DNA of 30,403 bases from Zhenpiania hominis (GCF_014333425.1 NZ_JACRYT010000028.1:1-30403); one strand, 5' to 3'. Shown: positions 15,512-23,863, numbered from the stretch's first letter. Numbers and translations are program-made. The notes: a model not told the origin generated them from the sequence alone.

Positions 15512-16480
15512 ATGAAGAAGGAAAGATATTTAAAAGCCGCAGGCCTTATCTGTTTGTGTTTGGCAGTCCTTGCGGCAGCGGTTTGTACCGTAACAGGAAT
15601 CTATGTTTTTAACGCGTCCGTCGCCCATGCCGTCGATCCGCAGAGGGCTACTCTGGAATGCAAGCGGGAAATTCTGGAGCGGCGCGGCTTTGATACGGCA
15701 CAGTTTGAAAAGACGTATCACGCGGAGAAGATTATGATCAAATCTTCCTTTGACGGCCATATCATTCCCGCGAACTACCTGACCATCGACGGCAGCCGAC
15801 AGCGAAAGAGCGTGGTTATGACCCATGGCCTTAACGGAAATCGGCTGACCGCTTACCCCGTCGCGGCCATGCTGTTGCGACACGGATTTAACGTCCTTAC
15901 ATACGATCAGCGGGAATCCGGGGAAAATAAGGCCCCTTATATGACCTGCGGCTACTGGGAGAGCCGTGATTTCAGGGACTGCGTGGAATATGTGAGACGC
16001 TGCGCGGGAAAAGAGGTCGCGGTGGGAGGCTGGGGTTCTTCCATCGGAGGCGCGACGGTCGGCTTTTATCTGGGGACAAAGAGTGCTCAGGAAAATTTGG
16101 ATTTCGCGATTCTTGACTGTCCGGTCAGCAATGTTCGGGATGCCTCCGCTTTTCTGACCAAAAAAACGGACTGGATTCCTGAGAACTTCAAACTGGCCAT
16201 GGGAAACCTGGCGCTGAAGCTGCGGCTCGGGTACGGTTATGAGAAAGGGAATGTCTGCGACTATGTAAGGAAAACCACGGTGCCGGTGCTGATTTTTAAC
16301 AGCAGAGCCGATCGGGTGACTCCCTATTATATGGGAAGAGACCTGTTCCGGGCAATGGAGAAAAACCAGAAAGAGCTTGTAACGGTTGATGACAGCGGGC
16401 ATACGGATCTGTATCTGGATCATCCGGGCGATTACGAGGATGCAATGATGGAATTTATAGAAGAAACGGCTGCGCCATAG
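15512..16480 (+). CDS. Membrane-anchored alpha/beta hydrolase
   Basis: The 322-residue product has an N-terminal membrane anchor (about 10-33) followed by an alpha/beta hydrolase domain outside the membrane. The oxyanion region reads VVMTHGLNGNR (101-111). The nucleophile elbow is GSSIG, with S177. The acid and base appear to be D267 (NSRADRVTP) and H297 (DDSGHTDLY). It belongs with the YqkD/BAAT-like serine hydrolases of Gram-positive bacteria, whose substrates are mostly unknown. AGGAG lies just before the ATG. It follows the SMR pair by about 120 bases but appears to have its own promoter. A weak hairpin with T6 follows. Confidence 0.87.
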   Translation: MKKERYLKAAGLICLCLAVLAAAVCTVTGIYVFNASVAHAVDPQRATLECKREILERRGFDTAQFEKTYHAEKIMIKSSFDGHIIPANYLTIDGSRQRKSVVMTHGLNGNRLTAYPVAAMLLRHGFNVLTYDQRESGENKAPYMTCGYWESRDFRDCVEYVRRCAGKEVAVGGWGSSIGGATVGFYLGTKSAQENLDFAILDCPVSNVRDASAFLTKKTDWIPENFKLAMGNLALKLRLGYGYEKGNVCDYVRKTTVPVLIFNSRADRVTPYYMGRDLFRAMEKNQKELVTVDDSGHTDLYLDHPGDYEDAMMEFIEETAAP

Positions 16481-16485
16481 AAGGT

Positions 16486-16503
16486 AAGGTTGCGGCCTTT
16501 TTT
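16486..16503 (+). terminator. Short terminator after the hydrolase gene
   Basis: AAGGT (16486-16490) can pair with GCCTT (16495-16499, one G-U pair) around a 4-base loop, running into six T. The stem is short, so termination may be partial. Confidence 0.45.
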
Positions 16504-16526
16504 ATCCTGCGAACTAGAAACGCAGG

Positions 16527-16555
16527 TGGAATTTTTCAGAAAAAACGAATATAAT
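16527..16555 (+). promoter_or_regulatory. Promoter of the yjbQ-elaA pair
   Basis: TGGAAT (16527-16532), a 17-base spacer and TATAAT (16550-16555) lie 25 bases before the yjbQ-like start. Confidence 0.6.
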
Positions 16556-16580
16556 TGAAAGCAAAAAGGAGGTACGTCAG

Positions 16581-16997
16581 ATGCGTTCATTCAGAAAGGA
16601 ATTGTATTTCAATCTTCCCGCAAGGCGGGGATTGGTGAATATTACAAAGGATGTACAGAAAGCGGTAGATGAGAGCGGCGTAAAAGAAGGTCTGGTGCTG
16701 GTAAACGCCATGAATATCACCGCGTCGGTTTTTATCAATGATGATGAAAGCGGCCTGCATCAGGATTATGAGAAATGGCTGGAAAAACTGGCGCCGGAAA
16801 AGCCATACAGCCAGTATCAACATAACGGCTATGAGGACAACGCCGACGCGCATCTGAAAAGGACGATTATGGGGCGGGAGTCTGTTGTGGCGATTACAGA
16901 CGGGCGGCTTGATTTTGGAACCTGGGAGCAGATTTTTTATTACGAGTTTGACGGCAAACGGGACAAGCGGGTGCTGATTAAGATCCTTGGAGAATAA
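16581..16997 (+). CDS. YjbQ family protein (UPF0047, thiamine-phosphate synthase-like)
   Basis: The 138-residue product is a complete YjbQ/UPF0047 domain. Conserved blocks are [20 protein letters not shown], the [16 protein letters not shown] stretch with the family His, and the end [19 protein letters not shown]. Homologues show secondary thiamine-phosphate synthase activity in vitro, but their main role is not established. AAAAGGAGG precedes the ATG. The next gene starts two bases after the stop, so the two are cotranscribed. Confidence 0.88.
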   Translation: MRSFRKELYFNLPARRGLVNITKDVQKAVDESGVKEGLVLVNAMNITASVFINDDESGLHQDYEKWLEKLAPEKPYSQYQHNGYEDNADAHLKRTIMGRESVVAITDGRLDFGTWEQIFYYEFDGKRDKRVLIKILGE

Positions 16998-16999
16998 GC

Positions 17000-17512
17000 A
17001 TGCGGATTATTATAAAAGCTTTCCATGAACTGACTGCCGAAGAATTATACCAGATTCTCAAGCTGAGGGCGGATGTCTTCGTGGTAGAACAGGAATGTAT
17101 CTATCCGGATTGTGACGGAAAAGATCGAAGCGCCTATCATTTGTATGTGGAAAAGAACGGAATCATACAGGGGTATCTGCGGATTCTGGAAAAGGGGCAG
17201 ACGTTTGACACCGTCGCCATCGGCAGAGTGGCTGTCCGACCGGAATGCCGGGGGATCGGTCTTGCGCGCCACATGATGAAAAAAGCGCTGGTCTTTGCGG
17301 CAGATTATCTTCATGAAAGGGTTGTTAAAATCGCCGCCCAGGAATATCTGACGGAGTTTTACGCGTCTCTTGGGTTTGAACCGATTTCCGAGCCTTATCT
17401 GGAGGATGGGATTCCCCATGTGGATATGGAGTACCGCTGGCTGTCGTCAAGCGGCGTGAGCCCCGCTTACGAAGATTCTTCTGTGTCAGTAGGAAACTTT
17501 GAGATCCTCTGA
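17000..17512 (+). CDS. ElaA-like GNAT N-acetyltransferase
   Basis: This 170-residue GNAT-fold protein is close to ElaA. It has LRADVFVVEQECIYPDCDGKD near the N-terminus (split ADVFVVEQECIYP and DCDGKD), the acetyl-CoA loop GRVAVRPECRGIGLARHMM with the R/Q-x-x-G-x-G/A pattern, and FYASLGFEPISEPYLEDGIPHV (two adjacent blocks) at the end of the domain. The substrate is unknown. The ribosome-binding site GGAG lies within the end of the yjbQ-like gene. The last 22 residues or so (after MEYRWL) go beyond ElaA's normal end. Their last 15 codons overlap the 3' end of the convergent EamA gene, so this tail may be recent. Confidence 0.88.
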   Translation: MRIIIKAFHELTAEELYQILKLRADVFVVEQECIYPDCDGKDRSAYHLYVEKNGIIQGYLRILEKGQTFDTVAIGRVAVRPECRGIGLARHMMKKALVFAADYLHERVVKIAAQEYLTEFYASLGFEPISEPYLEDGIPHVDMEYRWLSSSGVSPAYEDSSVSVGNFEIL

Positions 17513-18330
17513 TTGCGATTTTCTATAACGCACCAGCAGGCGACAGCGGCAATTACAATGGCAGCTCCGGCCAGAGCGAAAGGGCCGGGTGATTCACCAT
17601 CAAAGAGAAAGACCCAGACAGGATTAAGCAGAGGCTCCAGCATTCCAATGAGTGAGCAGGCCAGAGGAGAGCAGTCTTTGGCCGCGATTGCGTAGAGTAT
17701 GTAAGGGATTCCCAGCTGGAAAATCCCCAGAATCAGGATGAGGCAGATCTCCCGGGTGGAAATGGAAGCAGTAAAGACTGCTCCAACGGGAATCCCCACA
17801 AGGGCAGTAAAAATATGGGCGAAAAGAATCCCGCTCATGCGAATCGAATCGTTGTTTCCGGCAAGACCGATCAATATGAACATAATTGACAGGAAGAGTC
17901 CCGCTAGAATCCCCAGGAAATTGCCTGCGATATTGCCGGGAGACAGCTGATCCAGAAAAAAGAGGAGGATTCCCGCCGCTGCGGTGCATACGACCGCGGC
18001 CTCTCTTTTTTTGATTTGCTGGTGCAGAAAAAGCGCGGAAATAATAAGGATGAAAATAGGCGATGTGTACTGAAGCACGATGGCGTTGGCGGCAGTAGTC
18101 AGCTTGTTGGCGGATACAAAACACAGAAAGGATACGCCCAGGCTGATGCCGGCACATATGGAAGAGCGGCAGACTTGAATTCCGATTCGAGAAACGGTCA
18201 TAAACAGTCCGAGAACCGCTGCGGAAATCAGGCTTCGTCCGCCGGCAATAAGGAACGGGCTCCAGGAAATCCATTTAATAAAAATCCCGCTGATGCTCCA
18301 AAGACACGCGCAGAGCGCCATCAGGAGCAT
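17467..18330 (-). CDS. EamA/DMT-family transporter, start region disturbed
   Basis: The 288-residue product has ten hydrophobic helices in two EamA repeats (ACLWSISGIFIKWISWSPFL in the first; GILFAHIFTALVGIP, YILYAIAAKDCSPLACSLIG and LLNPVWVFLFDGESPGP in the second). It is a drug/metabolite-type permease of unknown substrate. The ATG at 18330 has no ribosome-binding site. The good AAGGAGG (18388-18382) points to ATG 18370, which opens another frame. That frame would join the EamA frame if the A8 run at 18341-18334 had seven A. The joined protein would be 300 residues. Either translation slips there, the run is phase-variable, or the base count is wrong. The 3' end overlaps elaA by 46 bases. 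Confidence 0.82.
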   Translation of the reverse strand: MLLMALCACLWSISGIFIKWISWSPFLIAGGRSLISAAVLGLFMTVSRIGIQVCRSSICAGISLGVSFLCFVSANKLTTAANAIVLQYTSPIFILIISALFLHQQIKKREAAVVCTAAAGILLFFLDQLSPGNIAGNFLGILAGLFLSIMFILIGLAGNNDSIRMSGILFAHIFTALVGIPVGAVFTASISTREICLILILGIFQLGIPYILYAIAAKDCSPLACSLIGMLEPLLNPVWVFLFDGESPGPFALAGAAIVIAAVACWCVIENRNQRISKFPTDTEESS

Positions 18331-18386
18331 CGCTTTTTTTTCGAGTGCTGTTACTTTGTGATGTCTGCATGGGAGATCGATCCTCC

Positions 18387-19304
18387 TTAATTCAGTACCA
18401 GGCTCCACCCGGTAATCGTAAACAGAGACAGCAGTGTTGTCAGCACGACTACTTTTGAGCCAAGCTCCGCGTCCCGATGATACTGGGCGGCCAGCAGAGC
18501 GGTGGTCGTTCCGGCGGGCATTCCGGTGAGAATGACGGAAACACCGGTAACCAGCGGATCCATATGCGCGACAAGACAGAAGCCCCAGACGAGAGCGGGA
18601 AGCACGATCAGGCGCAGAGCCGAAAAGAGCAGAAGCTTTACCGAAAACATTGTTTTCCAGCCCACATCCGTTAACAGCATTCCGATAATAAGCATGGACA
18701 TGGCGGTACAGCAGTCACCGAGGGTGGTGAGGGTTTCTGAGATGACATGAGGCAGAGGAATCTGAAAAAAGAAAATAGGCAGCCCCAGATATACGGCGAT
18801 CATACACGGATGCAGCGCCACTTTTAAAACCATAGCTTTCCAGTTACGAACTTTCGAGAAAAAAGAAATTCCCGCGGACCACATCACAATCCGCAGCGGA
18901 ATGAGATAAATGGCCGTATAGGAAAGCCCCGCGGCTCCATAAATACTTTCCGCTATGGGGTAACCCATAAAGCTGGAGTTGGAGCAGACCGTAGCGTATT
19001 GAAAGATAACTTTGGTGTCCTCATCAAGCCGGTTGAACAGAAATTTGCTCAGAATCACCGCGAAAATCTGAAGCCCTGCGGCAATGAGCAAAATCGCCAG
19101 AAAATCCAGCAAAAGCTGATAGGAAAAGGGCATTACAAAAGAATTGACAATATTGCAGGGCAGGATGACGTAAAGCACGACATTTGTCAGGCAGCGCCGG
19201 CCTTCCGCGGAAACCAGCTTCTTTTTTCCGGCCACCATACCGGCTATAATCAGAATAAACAACATTCCCTGCAGATTAAGCAGCTGAGTCACAGTTCCGC
19301 CCAT
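18387..19304 (-). CDS. AEC-family (auxin efflux carrier-like) transporter
   Basis: The 305-residue integral membrane protein has about ten helices in the AEC (malonate/auxin carrier) pattern. The N-terminal repeat reads FILIIAGMVAGKKKLVSAEG, LTNVVLYVILPCNIVNSF; the centre has CSNSSFMGYPIAESIYG, typical of the family; the second repeat reads CTAMSMLIIGMLL and GMPAGTTTALLAAQY. Bacterial members move dicarboxylates or amino-acid-derived acids; the substrate here is unknown. GGAGGGAAAATGA precedes ATG 19304 and a strong promoter lies upstream. The downstream EamA gene's ribosome-binding site overlaps this stop, so the two are probably one operon. Confidence 0.88.
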   Translation of the reverse strand: MGGTVTQLLNLQGMLFILIIAGMVAGKKKLVSAEGRRCLTNVVLYVILPCNIVNSFVMPFSYQLLLDFLAILLIAAGLQIFAVILSKFLFNRLDEDTKVIFQYATVCSNSSFMGYPIAESIYGAAGLSYTAIYLIPLRIVMWSAGISFFSKVRNWKAMVLKVALHPCMIAVYLGLPIFFFQIPLPHVISETLTTLGDCCTAMSMLIIGMLLTDVGWKTMFSVKLLLFSALRLIVLPALVWGFCLVAHMDPLVTGVSVILTGMPAGTTTALLAAQYHRDAELGSKVVVLTTLLSLFTITGWSLVLN

Positions 19305-19342
19305 TCATTTTCCCTCCTTTTATCAAAAACCCTGTAATTTCC

Positions 19343-19371
19343 ATTATAGTACCGGCCGGAGGGGAAGTCAA
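19343..19371 (-). promoter_or_regulatory. Promoter of the AEC-EamA transporter pair
   Basis: TTGACT (19371-19366), a 17-base spacer and TATAAT (19348-19343) form a near-consensus promoter 39 bases before the AEC start. It overlaps the short gap after the EAL-HD gene; no terminator is visible there. Confidence 0.8.
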
Positions 19372-19392
19372 ATCAGCCAGAAAGGGAAGGCG

Positions 19393-20853
19393 CTATAATA
19401 CCTGGCTGCCGTTCGCGATTAGCTTGAAGGTACAGCCCAGTACCTCCGCCGCTCTGCGGCACATAAGCATCCGCTCGAGAAAGATTTCAAAATAATCCAT
19501 GATACTGCAGATTTCATTATCCAGCTCAATATCAAGCTGAATTTCTTTCTTGTCCGGACGGATTTGAAGTTCAGACGAGACTGCCGCATAGTTGACCCGA
19601 TCGTGGATATCAAAATCGGTTTTTTCCGGATTGCGGACGCGGTTCCTGCGCACATCGGTTTTGTCCGCGATGATGAGCGCCGCGGAGATCGGTTCGGTAG
19701 CGCATCCGGTTCTTTCGTCGTGGTTGCCGATGGCCCCGACAATTTTCGCGATTTCCGCGGGATCGATATTCATTCTGGTAAGAATCTGAAATGCGAGGAT
19801 TCCGCCGGTATGAGCATGATCCGTACGATTGACGCAGTTTCCGATATCATGCATGTATCCGGCGATGCGAGCCAGTTCAACTTCTTCTTCCGGATAATTG
19901 AGCTCTGCCAGAATTTTTCCCGCCGTACAGGAAACCTTCGCGCTGTGAATCCTGGAATGTTCCGTGTAGCCCAGACGTTCCAGAAACAGATTGCCGGAGT
20001 CAATATACTGGTTGATTTCGTCATTTTTCATAATTTTTTTGAGTGTGAGAGGCTGGTAGATGGTTTTTCGCGGAGTACGGAGCAGGCCGGACAGTGTTTC
20101 GCGGACATCCTCTCGTAAGGGACACAGCTGGGGTTCGGGTCTTCCCAGATAAAACCCCTGTCCGTAATCTACGCCTAACTCGCTAAGAACTGCCAGCTCT
20201 TTTTCGGTCTCAATTCCTTCGGCAATCAGGATGGTGTTGCTTGTATTGGCAAACTGTACAAACGCCTTAACGAGTGACCGCTTATTGTGGTGTTTTTCGA
20301 TGTCCCGTATGATTTCCATATCCAGCTTCAGGTAGGTGGGATTCAGCGCCAGGAGGGTGTTGAGGCCGGACTCGCCAGCGCCCACGTCGTCCAGGGCGGT
20401 TTCATATCCCTGCCTTCGGTAGTGGTTGAGTACCGATTTAAAGCTGTCCATATTTTCAATCGCCATGTGCTCTGTCAGCTCAAAGACAACGTCGGTGGCG
20501 CTGATACCGTATTTGTTCAGATATTTGTTTGTAAATCCGCTCCGGAATTGATTGTCGTGGATAACATTGGGGGATACATTGAGAAATAATTTCAGTCCAT
20601 GGGAAATATGCCTGGCGCCTTCCAGGGCTTTCTTACGGCAGAGCCGCTCCAAATCCCACAGCTGGCCGCTCTGATAAGCGGTCTGAAAAATATCCCGGGT
20701 GGAAACCGTGTCTGATTCGTTTCTCTGAAGATCGAACCGGCTGAGCGCTTCGTATCCGAAAATTTCTCCTGTAGAGAGGGAGACGATAGGCTGGTAAACC
20801 GGAGAAATCCTCTCTTCCTTTATGATTTCTTCGATCAAGAGTTCATTTAACAT
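19393..20853 (-). CDS. EAL-HD fusion, likely cyclic di-GMP phosphodiesterase
   Basis: The 486-residue soluble protein has two domains. Residues about 1-250 form an EAL domain with all catalytic residues visible: E35 in YEALSR, N92 in LFLNVSP, E125 in FELTEH, D155-D156 in LDDVGAG, K177 in LKLD, E212 in AEGIETE and Q232 in YGQGFYLGRP. Active cyclic di-GMP hydrolysis to pGpG is therefore likely. Residues about 275-486 form an HD metal-phosphohydrolase domain (H303, H335-D336 in YMHDIGN, HAHTGG, NHDE, ADKTDVRRNR), resembling standalone clostridial HD proteins, not HD-GYP and not HDOD. No membrane or sensor segment is seen. ATG 20853 has AAGG eight bases upstream; a TTG six bases further up is less likely. 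It is monocistronic. Confidence 0.9.
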   Translation of the reverse strand: MLNELLIEEIIKEERISPVYQPIVSLSTGEIFGYEALSRFDLQRNESDTVSTRDIFQTAYQSGQLWDLERLCRKKALEGARHISHGLKLFLNVSPNVIHDNQFRSGFTNKYLNKYGISATDVVFELTEHMAIENMDSFKSVLNHYRRQGYETALDDVGAGESGLNTLLALNPTYLKLDMEIIRDIEKHHNKRSLVKAFVQFANTSNTILIAEGIETEKELAVLSELGVDYGQGFYLGRPEPQLCPLREDVRETLSGLLRTPRKTIYQPLTLKKIMKNDEINQYIDSGNLFLERLGYTEHSRIHSAKVSCTAGKILAELNYPEEEVELARIAGYMHDIGNCVNRTDHAHTGGILAFQILTRMNIDPAEIAKIVGAIGNHDERTGCATEPISAALIIADKTDVRRNRVRNPEKTDFDIHDRVNYAAVSSELQIRPDKKEIQLDIELDNEICSIMDYFEIFLERMLMCRRAAEVLGCTFKLIANGSQVL

Positions 20854-20892
20854 AATCAATACCTTCTTTGCTATCTATTCTTTTTTCTTTGA

Positions 20893-20921
20893 AGTATAAA
20901 AGGCATTTGACAGCGCGTCTA
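20893..20921 (-). promoter_or_regulatory. Probable promoter of the EAL-HD gene
   Basis: TAGACG (20921-20916), a 17-base spacer and TATACT (20898-20893) lie 40 bases before the start. The -35 is imperfect. Confidence 0.5.
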
Positions 20922-20971
20922 CCACAGAGGGATTAAATGCGTGTAAATTTTTTGTTAAATAAAAAGAACAC

Positions 20972-20999
20972 AAAAGCAGCCCCTGCGGTCAGAGGCTGC
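20972..20999 (-). terminator. Terminator of leuB
   Basis: On the minus strand GCAGCC (20999-20994) pairs with GGCTGC (20981-20976) around a 12-base loop. TTTTGTGTTCTTTTTATT follows. It lies 20 bases after the leuB stop. Confidence 0.7.
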
Positions 21000-21018
21000 G
21001 TAAAAATAAAACGTTTTA

Positions 21019-22089
21019 TTAAATGGCAGAGGTAATAAGTTCTCCGGCTTCTTTGGTGCCGATTGCTTTGCCGCCGTTTGCCATCAGATCCGGAGTGCGA
21101 TAACCGTCGGACAGAACCTTTTTCACCGCGTTTTCAATGTCATCGGCTTCCTGGCCCAGACCAAAGGTGTAGCGCAGCATCATAGCAGCGGACAAAATCG
21201 TTGCCATCGGATTTGCTTTGTTCTGTCCCGCGATATCCGGTGCGGAACCGTGGACCGGCTCGTACATGCCGAAGTTTCCTTTCGCCAGGCTGGCGGAAGG
21301 CAGCATACCGATGGAACCGGTGATCTGGCTGGCTTCATCGGAAAGGATATCTCCGAAGATATTGCTGGTAACGATGACGTCAAACTGTTTTGGATTGAGA
21401 ACCATCTGCATGGCCGCGTTATCCACATATAAGTTGTTCAGCTCCACTTCCGGATAGTCCTTGGCGACTTCTGCCACAACACGCCTCCAGAGACGGGAGC
21501 TTTCCAGGACATTTGCCTTGTCAATGCTGGTTACTTTTTTGTTCCGCTTCATTGCCATATCAAAGGCGACGATGGCGATGCGGCGTACTTCTTCTTCAGA
21601 GTAGAGTTCCACGTCATAGGCGGCAGGTCCCATTTCTGTTTCCTTTGTGCCCTTCTCTCCAAAGTATATTCCGCCGGTCAGCTCGCGGACAACGACAAGA
21701 TCCAGTCCGCCTTCGATGATTTCCGGCTTGAGAGGGCATGCCTGGCTCAGTTCCTCAAAGAGCATGGCAGGCCGCAGATTGGCGAAGAGACCTAATTCCT
21801 TGCGCAGACCCAGCAGCGCGCGTTCCGGTCGCTCGTCACCGGGCAGGTTGTCCCATTTCCAGCCGCCGACCGCTCCCAGCAGAACAGCGTCGCTGGCTTT
21901 GCAGACGTCGATTGTTTCCTGGGGCAGGCATTTTCCTGTGGCGTCAATGGCCGCGCCGCCGGCCAGAACTTTTGTATAAGTAAAAGTGTGGTTATATTTT
22001 TCTCCGATCCGATCCAGGACACGCAGCGCCTGGTCGATGACTTCAGGGCCGATTCCGTCTCCGGGAACGACTGCGATTTTGTAATTCAT
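21019..22089 (-). CDS. leuB: 3-isopropylmalate dehydrogenase
   Basis: LeuB oxidatively decarboxylates 3-isopropylmalate with NAD+ in leucine synthesis. The 356-residue product shows [11 protein letters not shown] at the N-terminus, the substrate Arg cluster ([21 protein letters not shown]), [13 protein letters not shown] with the Leu/Thr determinants of IPMDH rather than ICDH, the metal site ([12 protein letters not shown]) and [16 protein letters not shown] for NAD. AAAGGAG precedes ATG 22089; upstream in-frame codons lie in the promoter. Unusually, it is separated from leuACD by a rightward ATPase gene and has its own promoter with a short leader that lacks the T-box found ahead of leuA. 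Confidence 0.95.
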   Translation of the reverse strand: MNYKIAVVPGDGIGPEVIDQALRVLDRIGEKYNHTFTYTKVLAGGAAIDATGKCLPQETIDVCKASDAVLLGAVGGWKWDNLPGDERPERALLGLRKELGLFANLRPAMLFEELSQACPLKPEIIEGGLDLVVVRELTGGIYFGEKGTKETEMGPAAYDVELYSEEEVRRIAIVAFDMAMKRNKKVTSIDKANVLESSRLWRRVVAEVAKDYPEVELNNLYVDNAAMQMVLNPKQFDVIVTSNIFGDILSDEASQITGSIGMLPSASLAKGNFGMYEPVHGSAPDIAGQNKANPMATILSAAMMLRYTFGLGQEADDIENAVKKVLSDGYRTPDLMANGGKAIGTKEAGELITSAI

Positions 22090-22128
22090 AATCTGTTCTC
22101 CTTTATTTGTGATTGCGGTTATGGAACT

Positions 22129-22157
22129 ATTATAAACATAATCGGAAGGTTTTGCAA
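22129..22157 (-). promoter_or_regulatory. Promoter of leuB
   Basis: TTGCAA (22157-22152), a 17-base spacer and TATAAT (22134-22129) lie 40 bases before the leuB ATG. No T-box or attenuator fits in the short leader. Confidence 0.75.
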
Positions 22158-22274
22158 TTCTTTCATAGAACCCGGAGTGCATCATCCGCGCTGCCAGAGG
22201 GAATCCTTTCGATAGAGAGCGCAGTTTCTTCGGATGCCGGATCTGTTTGTGACAGGCAGGATACTATATAGAAT

Positions 22275-22344
22275 GCGTATTATCAGTTTTTAGGTATTAA
22301 TTATATTGCGTATTATCAGATATAGTGAGTGATTTATATTGCGT
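22275..22344. repeat. 33-bp-spaced direct repeats upstream of the ATPase gene
   Basis: GCGTATTATCAG occurs at 22275-22286 and again at 22308-22319, exactly 33 bases apart. A third, partial copy beginning TATATTGCGT starts its GCG at 22341, again 33 bases on. The second and third are both preceded by ATATT. The third overlaps the -35 box of the ATPase promoter. Spacing near three helical turns fits a multi-site operator, though the remains of a 33-bp tandem duplication are the alternative. Confidence 0.7.
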
Positions 22345-22366
22345 TTTGTTTGAAAAAGGATATAAT
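22339..22366 (+). promoter_or_regulatory. Promoter of the ATPase gene
   Basis: TTGCGT (22339-22344), a 16-base spacer and TATAAT (22361-22366) lie 23 bases before the start. The -35 lies inside the third repeat copy. Confidence 0.6.
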
Positions 22367-22389
22367 AAAGGCAGGGAGGCTTGTGGAAA

Positions 22390-23748
22390 ATGGTTTTTAA
22401 GAGAAAAATTTATAAGAAGCTTGTGGAGTGGAAAGAGCAAAGCCAAGGCGATCGGGCGCTGCTGGTGGAAGGAGCCAGGCGAATTGGTAAATCAACGATT
22501 GTGGAAGAATTTGCGAAAAAAGAGTATAAATCCTATCTTTTCATTGATTTCGCGCAGGCAGCAGATACGGTACTGGAATATTTTCGGGAAAACAAGAATA
22601 ATCTGAACGAATTGTTTATGCTGCTGTCGCTGGAATACGGAGTGAAGCTTTATGAGCGGGAGTCTCTGGTTGTTTTTGATGAAGTTCAGCGCTTTCCCGC
22701 TGCCAGAGAACTGATTAAATATCTGGTCGCCGACGGACGTTATGATTACATTGAGACAGGCTCCTTGATTTCGATAAAAGAAAATGTTCAGGGGATTGTC
22801 ATCCCTTCTGAAGAGCGCAAACTGAAAATGTACCCCATGGATTTTGAAGAGTTCTGCTGGGCCTTTGGGGAAGAAATGCTGGCGGACTATATCCGTCAGT
22901 GCTTTACAGAGCGCAGACCTCTTGCGGACGGGCTTCATAAAAAAGCCATGCTTCTGTTTAAACAGTATCTTCTCGTGGGAGGAATGCCCCAGTCTGTAAA
23001 TGCCTATCTGGAAGGGAAATATGATTTTGAAGCGGCGGACAGGGTAAAGAGGGACATTCTGGAACTTTACCGAGATGATATTCTGAAAATCACGGAGCGG
23101 TATCGCTCCAAGGTTTTATCCATTTTTGATCAGCTGCCGGGGTTTTTGTCAAAGCATGAAAAGCGGGTAAAACTCAGCGCTGTTTCCGGCGGATCCACCA
23201 TCGATCAATATGCGGAAACTTTTTTCTGGCTGGGAAACTCTATGATCTGTAACGAATGCTTTCTGACAAGCGATCCCAACGTGGGGCTGTCTCTTAATGA
23301 GGACAGGACTTATGTGAAATGCTATATGGGAGATACGGGGCTCTTAGTGAGCCATGCCTTTGATGAAAATGAACTGTCGGACGGGCAGCTGTACAAGCAG
23401 ATTATACAGGATAGGCTTTCCATTAATCAGGGAATGCTCTATGAAAACGCCATTGCCCAGATGCTGACTGCAAACGGACATAAGCTTTACTTTTATACCC
23501 ATTACAGCAGGGAAAAGCACAGGAATGATATTGAAATTGGTTTTATCCTTTCGAATAACAGCAAGCTGAAGTATAAGATGTTTCCCATTGAGGTGAAATC
23601 GTCAAAACGCTACACCGCCACATCTCTTGATAAATTCAGGGAAAAATACGGCCAGCGGATTGGAGGATGCTATCTCATTCATCCCAAGCCGCTGCGGGAA
23701 GAGGCGGATAAAATCTGCATTCCGCCGTACATGACCATGTGCCTGTAA
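22390..23748 (+). CDS. AAA-type ATPase with DUF4143 C-terminal region
   Basis: The 452-residue product belongs to the common group of ATP-binding proteins with an N-terminal AAA_14-like ATPase and a C-terminal DUF4143 domain. Visible features are Walker A GARRIGKST (28-36), Walker B SLVVFDEVQRFP (about 91-102), the sensor segment YIETGSLIS, the middle KQYLLVGGMPQSVNAYL, and a C-terminal nuclease-like block with NDIEIGF and PIEVKSSKRYT (an E-x-K pattern). The cellular role of this family is not established. ATG 22390 follows GGGAGG by about ten bases; a TTG nine bases earlier sits almost on that site. The gene is inserted, in opposite orientation, between leuB and leuD, with AT-rich flanks, which hints at later arrival. 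Confidence 0.88.
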   Translation: MVFKRKIYKKLVEWKEQSQGDRALLVEGARRIGKSTIVEEFAKKEYKSYLFIDFAQAADTVLEYFRENKNNLNELFMLLSLEYGVKLYERESLVVFDEVQRFPAARELIKYLVADGRYDYIETGSLISIKENVQGIVIPSEERKLKMYPMDFEEFCWAFGEEMLADYIRQCFTERRPLADGLHKKAMLLFKQYLLVGGMPQSVNAYLEGKYDFEAADRVKRDILELYRDDILKITERYRSKVLSIFDQLPGFLSKHEKRVKLSAVSGGSTIDQYAETFFWLGNSMICNECFLTSDPNVGLSLNEDRTYVKCYMGDTGLLVSHAFDENELSDGQLYKQIIQDRLSINQGMLYENAIAQMLTANGHKLYFYTHYSREKHRNDIEIGFILSNNSKLKYKMFPIEVKSSKRYTATSLDKFREKYGQRIGGCYLIHPKPLREEADKICIPPYMTMCL

Positions 23749-23863
23749 TAAGATACTTACAGAAATGTAAGAAGTTTGTAAGATAAATCAATGGATTCGT
23801 TAATAATTGGCAGGTATAATAAGAATATAAAGTGATTCAGAGGAAAAAGAAAGGACAGAGTAT

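Noticed and set aside
15530..16423. A 297-codon minus-strand frame opposite the alpha/beta hydrolase
   Set aside because: The plus-strand protein has a complete catalytic triad and a membrane anchor. The reverse frame has no domain and no start signal.
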